From DATGKG01 sp963851325 (GTDB lineage: Bacteria; Desulfobacterota; Binatia; Binatales; Binataceae): a stretch of DNA of 64,000 nucleotides. The stretch lies in assembly GCA_963851325.1 (NCBI GenBank), contig CAWKOR010000001.1:3906001-3970000 (forward strand). The letters run 5' to 3'. Positions within the stretch are counted from its first letter, which is position 1, and every line of letters begins with the position of its first letter. The notes beneath the pieces were generated by a model. The model was not told the DNA's origin and made no database searches. It saw only the letters and a list, made by a program, of their open reading frames with translations. A program made the position numbers and the translations under genes. Below are positions 52,963 through 60,442 of this stretch, piece by piece.

Positions 52963-54420
52963 ATGCGGTTTAGGGGACCGTCCGGGGGAGGACTACCGCG
53001 TGCGCTGGTGGCGCTGATAGTTGCATTTCTTGCAACTGCGGGCGCACTCCATTTGTTCTTTTCTACGGCCACTCCGCCTGACGCTGAAGTACCATTGGTT
53101 TCCGCGGGCGCCAACGATGTCGACGCCTATGACGAGATTGCGGAAGCGGCTGAGCCTGCCCCTCCCGCAATAGCGATTCAGACCGAACTGGAACGCACCT
53201 CCAATATCGAGCGTTACCTGATGCTGGCGGGTCTGGACCGGCAGGAAGCTCGCGCGTGGTCGTCGCATTTCCGAAGCGTTGCTCAAACCGTCCTTCTGCG
53301 TAAGGGCCATCCCATTACCGTTTACAAAGACGCCGAAAACGGCTCCGTGACCGGACTCAAGTATGATATCGACGATCGGGTGCAAATCTTCGAGTCCAGC
53401 CTCGGCGCCGGCATCGTCAAGGTCTATCGACAGCCCATCCGCTATATCGTCCATCCGGTGAGTGTCGCTTTCGAAGTTCGCGGAAACAGTTTCCACACCA
53501 GCGCGCTCAAACAGCATCTTCCCGAATCGATTGTCGAGAGCCTCGAAGACGCCTTCTCGGGCCGCTTCGACCTCGACCATATGGCCGCCGGGACGGTGGT
53601 GAAGCTGATCTATGAACAGCGCGTGAGCCATGACGGCGTGCATCGCTTGGTGGGAGACGTCCAGGCCGCGGAAATTCGCCGCGGGACCAGGACCACCAAG
53701 GCCTTCGCCTTTCGCGACGAGCACGGCCGAGCGCATCTCTATGACGAAGAGGGGCACGCACTCGGTCCACAGTTCCTGCGCTTTCCGGTCAATTTCCAGT
53801 ACATCTCGTCCGGCTTCACCCTGCATCGATACCACCCCATCCTGCACCAGTATCGCCCGCATCTCGGTGTGGATTTGGCCGCCACCTATGGTACTCCGGT
53901 CAAAGCGATCGCTGATGGCAGAGTCGAATCATCTGGATGGTGCGGCGAACTCGGCAATTGCATCCGCCTGGATCACGACAACAGCACCGTGAGCATCTAC
54001 GGTCATCTCTCAAAGATTGATCCCAGCGTGCGACCGGGCAGCTACATCAAAATAGGACAGATTATCGGGCGGGTTGGATCCACCGGACTGTCAACCGGTC
54101 CACACCTGCATTTCGCAATCGAGAAACGCGGCCTCAACGTCGATCCGCTCAGCCAGACCTTGGGCGTACATCATCAGGTTTCGCCGCGGATGAAGGCGCT
54201 GTTCGATAGTTTCAAACTGCATTACCAGAACGCGCTGGCGAAGTTGCCGAATCTCGGCAGCCGTTTCGCGGTCGCGATTGATCGCAAACCGGCTATTTCC
54301 CACCTCGCTGACCAATATCATGTGACCTTGACGAGGCCTCACCTTTTCTCGAAGCGACATCGTCGCCGGCACCGGGTGCCCGATGTCGCACGTATCTACA
54401 AGGCCGCGACCGCGGACTGA
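52963..54420 (+). CDS. M23-family metallopeptidase
   Basis: The 485-residue protein has one N-terminal membrane helix (LPRALVALIVAFLATAGALHL), an OapA/MepM-like periplasmic middle, and a lysostaphin-type peptidase domain. The zinc ligands lie in HLGVDLAATYGTPV (His/Asp) and GPHLHFAIEK (His). It cleaves peptide cross-links in peptidoglycan or activates amidases. An unusual C-terminal extension of about 90 residues is basic and His/Arg-rich (FSKRHRRRHRVP). The ATG is preceded by only a weak ribosome-binding site. Confidence 0.9.
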   Translation: MRFRGPSGGGLPRALVALIVAFLATAGALHLFFSTATPPDAEVPLVSAGANDVDAYDEIAEAAEPAPPAIAIQTELERTSNIERYLMLAGLDRQEARAWSSHFRSVAQTVLLRKGHPITVYKDAENGSVTGLKYDIDDRVQIFESSLGAGIVKVYRQPIRYIVHPVSVAFEVRGNSFHTSALKQHLPESIVESLEDAFSGRFDLDHMAAGTVVKLIYEQRVSHDGVHRLVGDVQAAEIRRGTRTTKAFAFRDEHGRAHLYDEEGHALGPQFLRFPVNFQYISSGFTLHRYHPILHQYRPHLGVDLAATYGTPVKAIADGRVESSGWCGELGNCIRLDHDNSTVSIYGHLSKIDPSVRPGSYIKIGQIIGRVGSTGLSTGPHLHFAIEKRGLNVDPLSQTLGVHHQVSPRMKALFDSFKLHYQNALAKLPNLGSRFAVAIDRKPAISHLADQYHVTLTRPHLFSKRHRRRHRVPDVARIYKAATAD

Positions 54421-54449
54421 AGCGCCCCTTCCTGGGAGGTCCGGGGGCT

Positions 54450-55253
54450 ATGAGATCCAGCCTCGATAGCGACTTCTTCGACGCGTCTCGGCCGCGAATT
54501 TTTGGTCATCGCGGGAGTGCCGGAACCTATCCCGAAAACACGATGGCGTCCTTCCAGGCTGCGATCGACCTCGGCCTGCACTACCTCGAAACCGATGTGC
54601 ACATGACCCGCGACGGCGAGATCGTCGTATCGCACGACGACGACCTCGCACGTAACTGCGGCCGCCCTGGCGTCATCAAGGGAATGGACTATGCCGACCT
54701 CGCGAAGGCCGATGCCGGATACAACTTTACTTTCGACAGCCGCAGCTTTCCGTTTCGAGGCAAAGGGTTGCACATTCCGCTGCTGGCAGAGTTGCTCGCG
54801 ACCTTTCCCAATGCGCTTTTCAACATCGACCTGAAGCCCGAAGACGTGAGCATCACCGAGTCCGTCTTGCGTGTGATCGATGCCGCGAAGATGCGTCGGC
54901 GCGTGTTGCTTGCGAGTGAGCATCAGAACCGTCTCGATGAGGTGCGCGCGCTGGCGCCAGGCATCCCGACCAGCTTCGGTTACCTCGAGATCGCGGCATT
55001 CATGCAAGCGATGGCGGCGGGCGACGCGACCTACCGTGCGACGGGAGATGCGCTGCAGATTCCTCCCGAGTATCACTCGTGGAAACTGGCGACCCCGGAA
55101 ACTATCGCGATGGCACGTCGGTACGGCGTCGAGGTCCACGTCTGGACCGTGAACGACGAAGCGGCGATGCGCGAGATGATCGCGCTCGGCGTCGACGGCA
55201 TCATCACCGATTTTCCCGCGCTCGGGTTAAAGGTTAGCTCCTTGCGCGCCTGA
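54450..55253 (+). CDS. Glycerophosphodiester phosphodiesterase
   Basis: A 267-residue TIM-barrel GDPD protein with the catalytic FGHRGSAGTYPENTMASF (two His/Arg/Glu set) and LETDVHMTRDGEIVVSHDDDL (Glu/Asp and second His). It releases glycerol-3-phosphate from deacylated phospholipids. It has no signal peptide, so it is likely cytoplasmic like UgpQ. GGAGG precedes the ATG by about ten bases. It may be read with the M23 gene 29 bases upstream. Confidence 0.92.
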   Translation: MRSSLDSDFFDASRPRIFGHRGSAGTYPENTMASFQAAIDLGLHYLETDVHMTRDGEIVVSHDDDLARNCGRPGVIKGMDYADLAKADAGYNFTFDSRSFPFRGKGLHIPLLAELLATFPNALFNIDLKPEDVSITESVLRVIDAAKMRRRVLLASEHQNRLDEVRALAPGIPTSFGYLEIAAFMQAMAAGDATYRATGDALQIPPEYHSWKLATPETIAMARRYGVEVHVWTVNDEAAMREMIALGVDGIITDFPALGLKVSSLRA

Positions 55254-55340
55254 CCATTGGCGGCAGTCACTTCGAGCGCTTTCCAGAGCGCATCGTGGTT
55301 TGTTACCGTCTCGCTTTTACTTTAAGGAGTCATCCGTCAG

Positions 55341-56360
55341 ATGAAGCTCGATACAACTTTACTTGCACGCCATCTCAGGGACGCAGCAGCTGTTTCCAAG
55401 GCTGCTGAAGAAGCCGGTTTCGACGCGATCTGGACCGCGGAGGCCGGCAGCGACGCCTTCCTGCCCGCCGCGCTTGCGTCCGAGCACACCAGGAAAGTCA
55501 AAATCGGCACCGCGGTGGCGATCGCCTTTCCGCGCAGCCCGATGGCGACTGCGCAGGTCGCGTGGGACCTCGCAGGGCTCTCCGAGGGCCGATTCATTCT
55601 CGGTCTCGGCACCCAGGTCAAGGGGCATATCGAGCGGCGCTACAGCACCAAATGGGAAGCGCCGGTGCCGAGGCTTCGCGAGTACGTGCAATCCTTGCGC
55701 GCGATCTTCGAATGTTGGGCCAAGGGCGGCTCGAAGCTGAAGTATGAGGGCAAGTTCTACAACTTCTCACTCATGACGCCGTTCTTCACTCCGCCGAAAC
55801 ACGACTGGCCCAATGTTCCGATTTATATCGCGGGCCTCAACGAGCACATCCTGCGGCTGGCCGGCGAGGCCTGCGACGGGCTCCATGCGCATCCGTTCAA
55901 TTCGCCCAAGTATCTGGCTGACTTCGTACTGCCAAACGTCGACAAAGGGCTTAAGAAGTCGGGGCGGGACCGGAAGAATTTTACCATCGCGGCGATTGCG
56001 TTCACCATCGTCGGACACAACAAGGAAGAGCAGGACAAGGTGCGCGAGCAGGTCCGGCAGCAGATCTCCTTCTATGCATCAACTCGCACCTATCGCGTCG
56101 TCCTCGAGACCCACGGATGGGGTGCAGTTGCCGATCGCCTCAACGAGAAGGCCGCCAAGGGTGAATGGGGCGCGATGGCAAAAGAGATCACCGACGAGAT
56201 GCTCGAGGTGTATACCGTCACCGGCACCTGGGACGATATCGGAGACAAGTTGAAGAAGCGTTACGATGGGTTGCTTGACCGGGTCGCCTTCTACATGCCG
56301 TATCATGCTGGCGTGAACGAGGCCGAATGGCGCAAACTTAACCAACAGTTCAACGGGTAA
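55341..56360 (+). CDS. F420-type LLM-class oxidoreductase
   Basis: The 339-residue luciferase-like monooxygenase-fold protein has the N terminus MKLDTTLLARHLRDAAAVSK and EEAGFDAIWTAEAGSDAFLP. KIGTAVAIAFPRSP, and GLSEGRFILGLGTQVKGHIER also match. This combination is typical of the TIGR03617 subfamily, whose members use coenzyme F420 rather than FMN. AAGGAG is present upstream. The substrate is unknown. Its presence hints that the organism makes F420, but no biosynthetic gene is in this window. Confidence 0.85.
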   Translation: MKLDTTLLARHLRDAAAVSKAAEEAGFDAIWTAEAGSDAFLPAALASEHTRKVKIGTAVAIAFPRSPMATAQVAWDLAGLSEGRFILGLGTQVKGHIERRYSTKWEAPVPRLREYVQSLRAIFECWAKGGSKLKYEGKFYNFSLMTPFFTPPKHDWPNVPIYIAGLNEHILRLAGEACDGLHAHPFNSPKYLADFVLPNVDKGLKKSGRDRKNFTIAAIAFTIVGHNKEEQDKVREQVRQQISFYASTRTYRVVLETHGWGAVADRLNEKAAKGEWGAMAKEITDEMLEVYTVTGTWDDIGDKLKKRYDGLLDRVAFYMPYHAGVNEAEWRKLNQQFNG

Positions 56361-56398
56361 CGTTCGCTCGGCGTCCCGCGCGGCGCCACGGAGGAGAA

Positions 56399-56851
56399 AT
56401 GATCAAACTTGCACTTCGCACATTTGCGGCAACCCTGATCGCAGGCATCGTCGCGGGCACCTTTGTTTCCACGGTGCGCGCACAGGAAAAAGCACCAGCG
56501 GCAGCTTCTTCAACCAGCACCGCCGGTTCCAGCGAGACCGCGCCGGGCGAGAGAAAATTCACCCTGGTCTCGGAGCTGATCGGCGACACCAAGTTCTGGC
56601 TCCCGAGCACCATCGTGGCCGAGCCGGGCGACAAGATCACGCTGGTGCTCAAGAATGAAGTGCCGGGCAGTGCGGTGACCCATGGCTTCGAACTGCCCGC
56701 GTTCCATATCAGCGAGATCGTAACGCGCGGTGAGAAACCCAAGGTGGTCCACTTCACGGTCGAAAAGGCCGGCATCTATCCGTACTATTGCCAGTTGCAT
56801 CCCGCGCATGTCGGCGGACAGTTGCTGGTAGAACCGGCCTCCAGCAAGTAG
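56399..56851 (+). CDS. Exported cupredoxin
   Basis: The 150-residue protein has an N-terminal signal peptide (…AATLIAGIVAGTFVSTVRAQ) and one cupredoxin domain. Type 1 copper ligands are visible: His in AVTHGFELPAFH, then Cys and His in YYCQLHPAHVGGQLLV. It is a periplasmic electron carrier or copper-binding domain similar to the cytochrome oxidase subunit II / plastocyanin fold. GGAGGAGAA stands just before the ATG. It follows the LLM gene by about 40 bases. Confidence 0.87.
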   Translation: MIKLALRTFAATLIAGIVAGTFVSTVRAQEKAPAAASSTSTAGSSETAPGERKFTLVSELIGDTKFWLPSTIVAEPGDKITLVLKNEVPGSAVTHGFELPAFHISEIVTRGEKPKVVHFTVEKAGIYPYYCQLHPAHVGGQLLVEPASSK

Positions 56852-56963
56852 CTCGCGAAAGATTTTCGAGGTTGAGCGGCGGCGTTCCGATGCGCCGCCG
56901 CTGTGCGTTTCCAGCGCTTTTGCGCGATGCGGTCGGTGCTCGAATCCTGTAAGTTAGCGCTCG

Positions 56964-57743
56964 ATGCCCACTCGCCTGCTTTACGCCGCATCACCTCAAA
57001 TGGCGGCGCTTGTCGAGCAAGCCGATCAGCTCATGGACTCGCCGGCATTTCGTCTGGTCAAGGCGGAAGGTAAGACGCGCGCCGGATTTCTTTCCCACCC
57101 CGGCACTCCCGCGGTGTTCATCAAGCGCACCGAGGTGCGATCGACGGTCGCTGGCGTTTATGAAATGGCCGCGGGCTCGCGAGCATCGCGAGCGCTGCGC
57201 GGGGCGGAGATTCTGCGCGAGGCGGGGTTTCATTGCGCCACGCCTCTGGCAGCGCTGGACGTGACCGAAGCGGGCCGGATTCGCGCCAGCTATCTCATCA
57301 GTGAGGCGCTGGAAAATGCCGCCATCCTGAGTCACTTCGCCCTGGGACGCGCGGGTGAAGCGCGCCGCGGATACGCGCGTCGCAAGGCGGTGTCGGACGC
57401 TCTGGCGGGCGAACTCCGTCGACTACACGACGCCGGAATCTATACGCGCGACCTTCAGGAAACCAACATCATGGTCGAGGAACGCATCGCCGCATTGCGT
57501 TTCTATTTTCTCGACCTGGAGGATTTCCGCCGTGCATCAACGCTCTCGCTTCGGCGCCGAATGCTCAACCTGGTGCATCTCGATCGCAGTATCGGAAGGT
57601 TCGTCTCGCGCGCCGGTCGTCTGGATTTCCTGTACGCTTACCAGGGTCGGCAACTCGATCGCGATGCGCGCAGGAAGGCCGTCGCGGCCTACCTGGAACT
57701 CAGGCGCAAGGTCGATGCCGCGCATACTCGCCGCCACCTATAG
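56964..57743 (+). CDS. WaaP/InaA-type kinase-like protein
   Basis: A 259-residue protein with the eukaryotic-like kinase pattern of lipopolysaccharide core kinases: LHDAGIYTRDLQETNIMVE (catalytic loop with RD and N) and YFLDLEDFRRA (metal-binding Asp). The N-lobe Lys is probably in VFIKRTEVR. It may phosphorylate lipopolysaccharide core heptose or Kdo at the inner membrane. The assignment is by motif; the substrate is not shown. It overlaps nothing and precedes the VIT1-like gene by 21 bases. Confidence 0.8.
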   Translation: MPTRLLYAASPQMAALVEQADQLMDSPAFRLVKAEGKTRAGFLSHPGTPAVFIKRTEVRSTVAGVYEMAAGSRASRALRGAEILREAGFHCATPLAALDVTEAGRIRASYLISEALENAAILSHFALGRAGEARRGYARRKAVSDALAGELRRLHDAGIYTRDLQETNIMVEERIAALRFYFLDLEDFRRASTLSLRRRMLNLVHLDRSIGRFVSRAGRLDFLYAYQGRQLDRDARRKAVAAYLELRRKVDAAHTRRHL

Positions 57744-57764
57744 AGCGACCGCTCCGGAAGATTT

Positions 57765-58487
57765 ATGGCTCACGCGATTCGACAACGCGAGTACAAGCAT
57801 CACGCCGAACGACACGTCGCGGCGGGCGCCAACCTTCGCGATGTGATGCTGGGCCTCAACGACGGATTGGTAGCGTCGTTTGCGGTGACTTCGGGTGTCG
57901 CCGGTGCATTCAGCAACCCCAGCATAGTGATCATGGCGGGCCTCGCGGAAATGCTCGGAGGCGCGGTCTCGATGGGACTGGCGGCGTTCATTTCGGCGCG
58001 ATCCCAGATCGAGTTTTACCAGAGCGAGGTTGACCGCGAGCGTTACGAAATCCGCCGCTTTCCAGAACACGAGCGCGACGAGATCCGCGGCATCTACAAG
58101 CAGAAGGGCTTTTCCGGGCCGCTGCTCGATCAAATCGTCGAACACATCACCGGCGATCCCGAACGCTGGGCGGACGTGATGATGCGCGAGGAACTCGGCT
58201 TCACCGAGGACAATTTCGAATCGCCGGTTAAATCGTCGATGGTCGTCGGCGTCTCATACCTGATTGGCGCGGCGGTGCCGGTGGCGCCTTACTTGTTCGT
58301 CGCACCGCCGAGCGGGATCGCGCTCTCGGCGATCATTACCGTGCTGGTGCTGTTCGCCGTCGGCGCCACCAAAACCATCATCACGGCGCGCTCATGGTGG
58401 CGTAGCGGTCTTGAGAGCATGTTGACCGGCGTGGCAGCAGGCGCAGTCACCTATGCCGCAGGTCGCTTGCTTGGTGGCCCTCGTTAG
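57765..58487 (+). CDS. VIT1/CCC1-family metal transporter
   Basis: The 240-residue membrane protein has the family motif NLRDVMLGLNDGLVASFAVTSG in the first helix (Asp/Asn near the substrate path). A second helix with EMLGGAVSMGLAAFISARS, a charged cytoplasmic domain with Glu residues that bind metal, and three further helices follow. Members carry iron(II) or manganese(II). The direction and metal here are inferred. It converges on the Rieske gene with a nine-base gap. Confidence 0.88.
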   Translation: MAHAIRQREYKHHAERHVAAGANLRDVMLGLNDGLVASFAVTSGVAGAFSNPSIVIMAGLAEMLGGAVSMGLAAFISARSQIEFYQSEVDRERYEIRRFPEHERDEIRGIYKQKGFSGPLLDQIVEHITGDPERWADVMMREELGFTEDNFESPVKSSMVVGVSYLIGAAVPVAPYLFVAPPSGIALSAIITVLVLFAVGATKTIITARSWWRSGLESMLTGVAAGAVTYAAGRLLGGPR

Positions 58488-58496
58488 CTCGAGGCC

Positions 58497-58796
58497 TCAG
58501 CCTTCGACCATGATGTCATCGCCTTCGAGCTTCACCGGGTAGCATCCCACCTTGATGTTCGCGTCATCGAGATTGGCGCCGCTGGTGACGTCGTATTCCC
58601 AACCGTGCCATGGGCACGTGACCGTGGTGCCGTCGAGGGTGCCTTCGCCGAGCGGGCCCTTGCGATGCTTGCACTCGTTGTCAATCGCGTAGAAGTTTCC
58701 TCCTACGTTGAAAAGCGCGATCTTCTTCCCGGCCAGCTCCACCGTTTTTCCGGTTCCTTCGGGAATGTCCGCGCGCGATGCGACCTTGGTGGCCAT
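58497..58796 (-). CDS. Rieske [2Fe-2S] protein
   Basis: A 99-residue soluble Rieske ferredoxin has cluster ligands in ECKHRKGPLGEG (Cys, His) and TCPWHGWEYD (Cys, His). It resembles NirD and the ferredoxins of ring-hydroxylating dioxygenases. It transfers single electrons in the cytoplasm. A partner oxygenase or reductase is not adjacent; argJ follows on its 5' side after a nine-base gap, so the two may be co-transcribed. Confidence 0.9.
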   Translation of the reverse strand: MATKVASRADIPEGTGKTVELAGKKIALFNVGGNFYAIDNECKHRKGPLGEGTLDGTTVTCPWHGWEYDVTSGANLDDANIKVGCYPVKLEGDDIMVEG

Positions 58797-58805
58797 ATGA
58801 AATCC

Positions 58806-60002
58806 TCAAGTCGTGTATTCGGCGTTGATCTTGACGTAATCGTAACTCAGATCGCAGGTCAGGATGGTAGCCGCGGCGCGTCCCAGTTTCAGATCGAGAT
58901 TGACCTTGAACTCGCGCTCACGCATTTTTTCCGCGGCGCTCGGCAACGCATCCACCAGCAACGCGCCGCGCGCCGCAACCTTCACCCCGGCGATCGCAAG
59001 CACCAGGCGATCCGATTCGACCATCGCCCCCGAGGATCCGGCCGCCATCAGGATGCGACCCACGTTGGGATCGCACCCGAAGAATGCGGTCTTGACCAAG
59101 GGCGAGTTGGCGATTTGACGCGCGCATCGCTCGGCGTCGGCGGGAGATTTCGCACCCTTCACTTCGACCGTCACCAGCTTGGTCGCGCCTTCGCCATCGT
59201 AGACCAGCTCGCGCGCGAGCTGCGCCGACACCGCTTCGACGCCGGCATTGAACGCATCGAGATCCTTGCGCGACGGCGTGCGATTTCCCGCCGCGCCGCT
59301 CGCCATCAGGATCACCGTATCGTTGGTCGACATGTCGCCGTCGACCGTTATCGCGTTGAAGCTTTGCGGCAAAGCTGCTTTGAGAGCCACCCGGAGCTGC
59401 GGTGCGGAAACCGCGGCGTCGGTCACCAGGTAGGCCAGCATGGTCGCCATCTTCGGCGAGATCATACCCGCGCCTTTCGCTACGCCTGCAATCGTCACCT
59501 GCGAATCTGCCATCCTGATCGTCCCTGATGCGATTTTGGGACGCGTATCGGTGGTCATGACTGCGCGCGCGAAATCTTCCATGCCGTCCGTGCGAAGTTC
59601 CCTCGCCGCGGCACGCACACCGGCGCCGAATGTTTGCAAATTGAAAAGATGCCCGATGACACCGGTCGATGACGGTGCGATCAGCTCGGCCGCGCATCCG
59701 ATTTCCTTCGCCGTCAGCTCGCACGAATCGCGCGCGAGTTTCAGTCCCGGCTTGCCGGTGAAGCTGTTGGCGCATCCCGAGTTCGCGACCACCGCTTGTA
59801 GACGCCCGGCACGGATGCGATCCATCGTGACGTAGACCGGCGCGGCCTTGACGCGATTGGCGCTGAACACCGCGGTCGCGGCCGCGGGCGCATCGGCGAC
59901 GATGAGGCCGAGGTCCTTGGCGCCGGCGACTTTCTTCAAACCGGCGCTTACGCCGGAAAAGCGAAAGCCGCGCACCAATGCGGGCTCAGCGTTTACGCGC
60001 AT
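58806..60002 (-). CDS. argJ: Arginine biosynthesis bifunctional protein ArgJ
   Basis: The 398-residue ornithine acetyltransferase has APSSTGVIGHLFN, the oxyanion and acetyl-binding region, and the self-cleavage/nucleophile block KGAGMISPKMATMLAYLVTD with Thr as nucleophile. It also has a C-terminal DPNVGRILMAAGSSGA. It recycles the acetyl group from N-acetylornithine to glutamate in arginine synthesis. The ATG at 60002 has GGAGG six bases upstream; an in-frame GTG one codon earlier is less likely. Confidence 0.95.
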   Translation of the reverse strand: MRVNAEPALVRGFRFSGVSAGLKKVAGAKDLGLIVADAPAAATAVFSANRVKAAPVYVTMDRIRAGRLQAVVANSGCANSFTGKPGLKLARDSCELTAKEIGCAAELIAPSSTGVIGHLFNLQTFGAGVRAAARELRTDGMEDFARAVMTTDTRPKIASGTIRMADSQVTIAGVAKGAGMISPKMATMLAYLVTDAAVSAPQLRVALKAALPQSFNAITVDGDMSTNDTVILMASGAAGNRTPSRKDLDAFNAGVEAVSAQLARELVYDGEGATKLVTVEVKGAKSPADAERCARQIANSPLVKTAFFGCDPNVGRILMAAGSSGAMVESDRLVLAIAGVKVAARGALLVDALPSAAEKMREREFKVNLDLKLGRAAATILTCDLSYDYVKINAEYTT

Positions 60003-60046
60003 CACGTTCCTCCGTGCGCCGTACTATACGGGCGCGCCACAAAGGA

Positions 60047-60424
60047 TCAAATGATTTCGTATGATGAAATTAGTCGAACTCGGGGGCGACCGAGCGAATG
60101 GTTGATGCGTGCCTCGAGGCTGTCGAGAAATTTTACCAGCGCGGATTCTTTTGCAATCGCGCGCGACTGACGCGCCCGTGATAACGCCAGTGCCGGCCTG
60201 CCGGTCTTGTAGAGGCTGCTTGCCAGCCACGCCAGCGCCTTAGCCTTCATCGGGGCATCAAGACCCGCCCGAAGAGCCTTTTCATACAGCGGGATCGCGA
60301 CAGCCTCGCGCGAGTTGTTGTCGTGAAATACGCCGAGTTGATAAAGCGCGATGGCTTTCTGGTGCGCCGAGGGTGCTCGATTGACCGCGTCCTCCAAGGC
60401 GACGCGATTTCGTCTGGCGGCCAA
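60047..60424 (-). CDS. TPR-repeat protein
   Basis: The 125-residue protein is made of tetratricopeptide-like helix pairs (KAIALYQLGVFHDNNSREA, KALAWLASSLYKTGRPALAL, AIPLYEKALRAGL), for protein-protein contacts. The predicted start is TTG at 60424, 18 bases past the secA stop, and there is no strong ribosome-binding site. It may begin elsewhere. A partner cannot be named. Confidence 0.6.
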   Translation of the reverse strand: MAARRNRVALEDAVNRAPSAHQKAIALYQLGVFHDNNSREAVAIPLYEKALRAGLDAPMKAKALAWLASSLYKTGRPALALSRARQSRAIAKESALVKFLDSLEARINHSLGRPRVRLISSYEII

Positions 60425-60442
60425 TGCTGGAAAAGTTCCGCG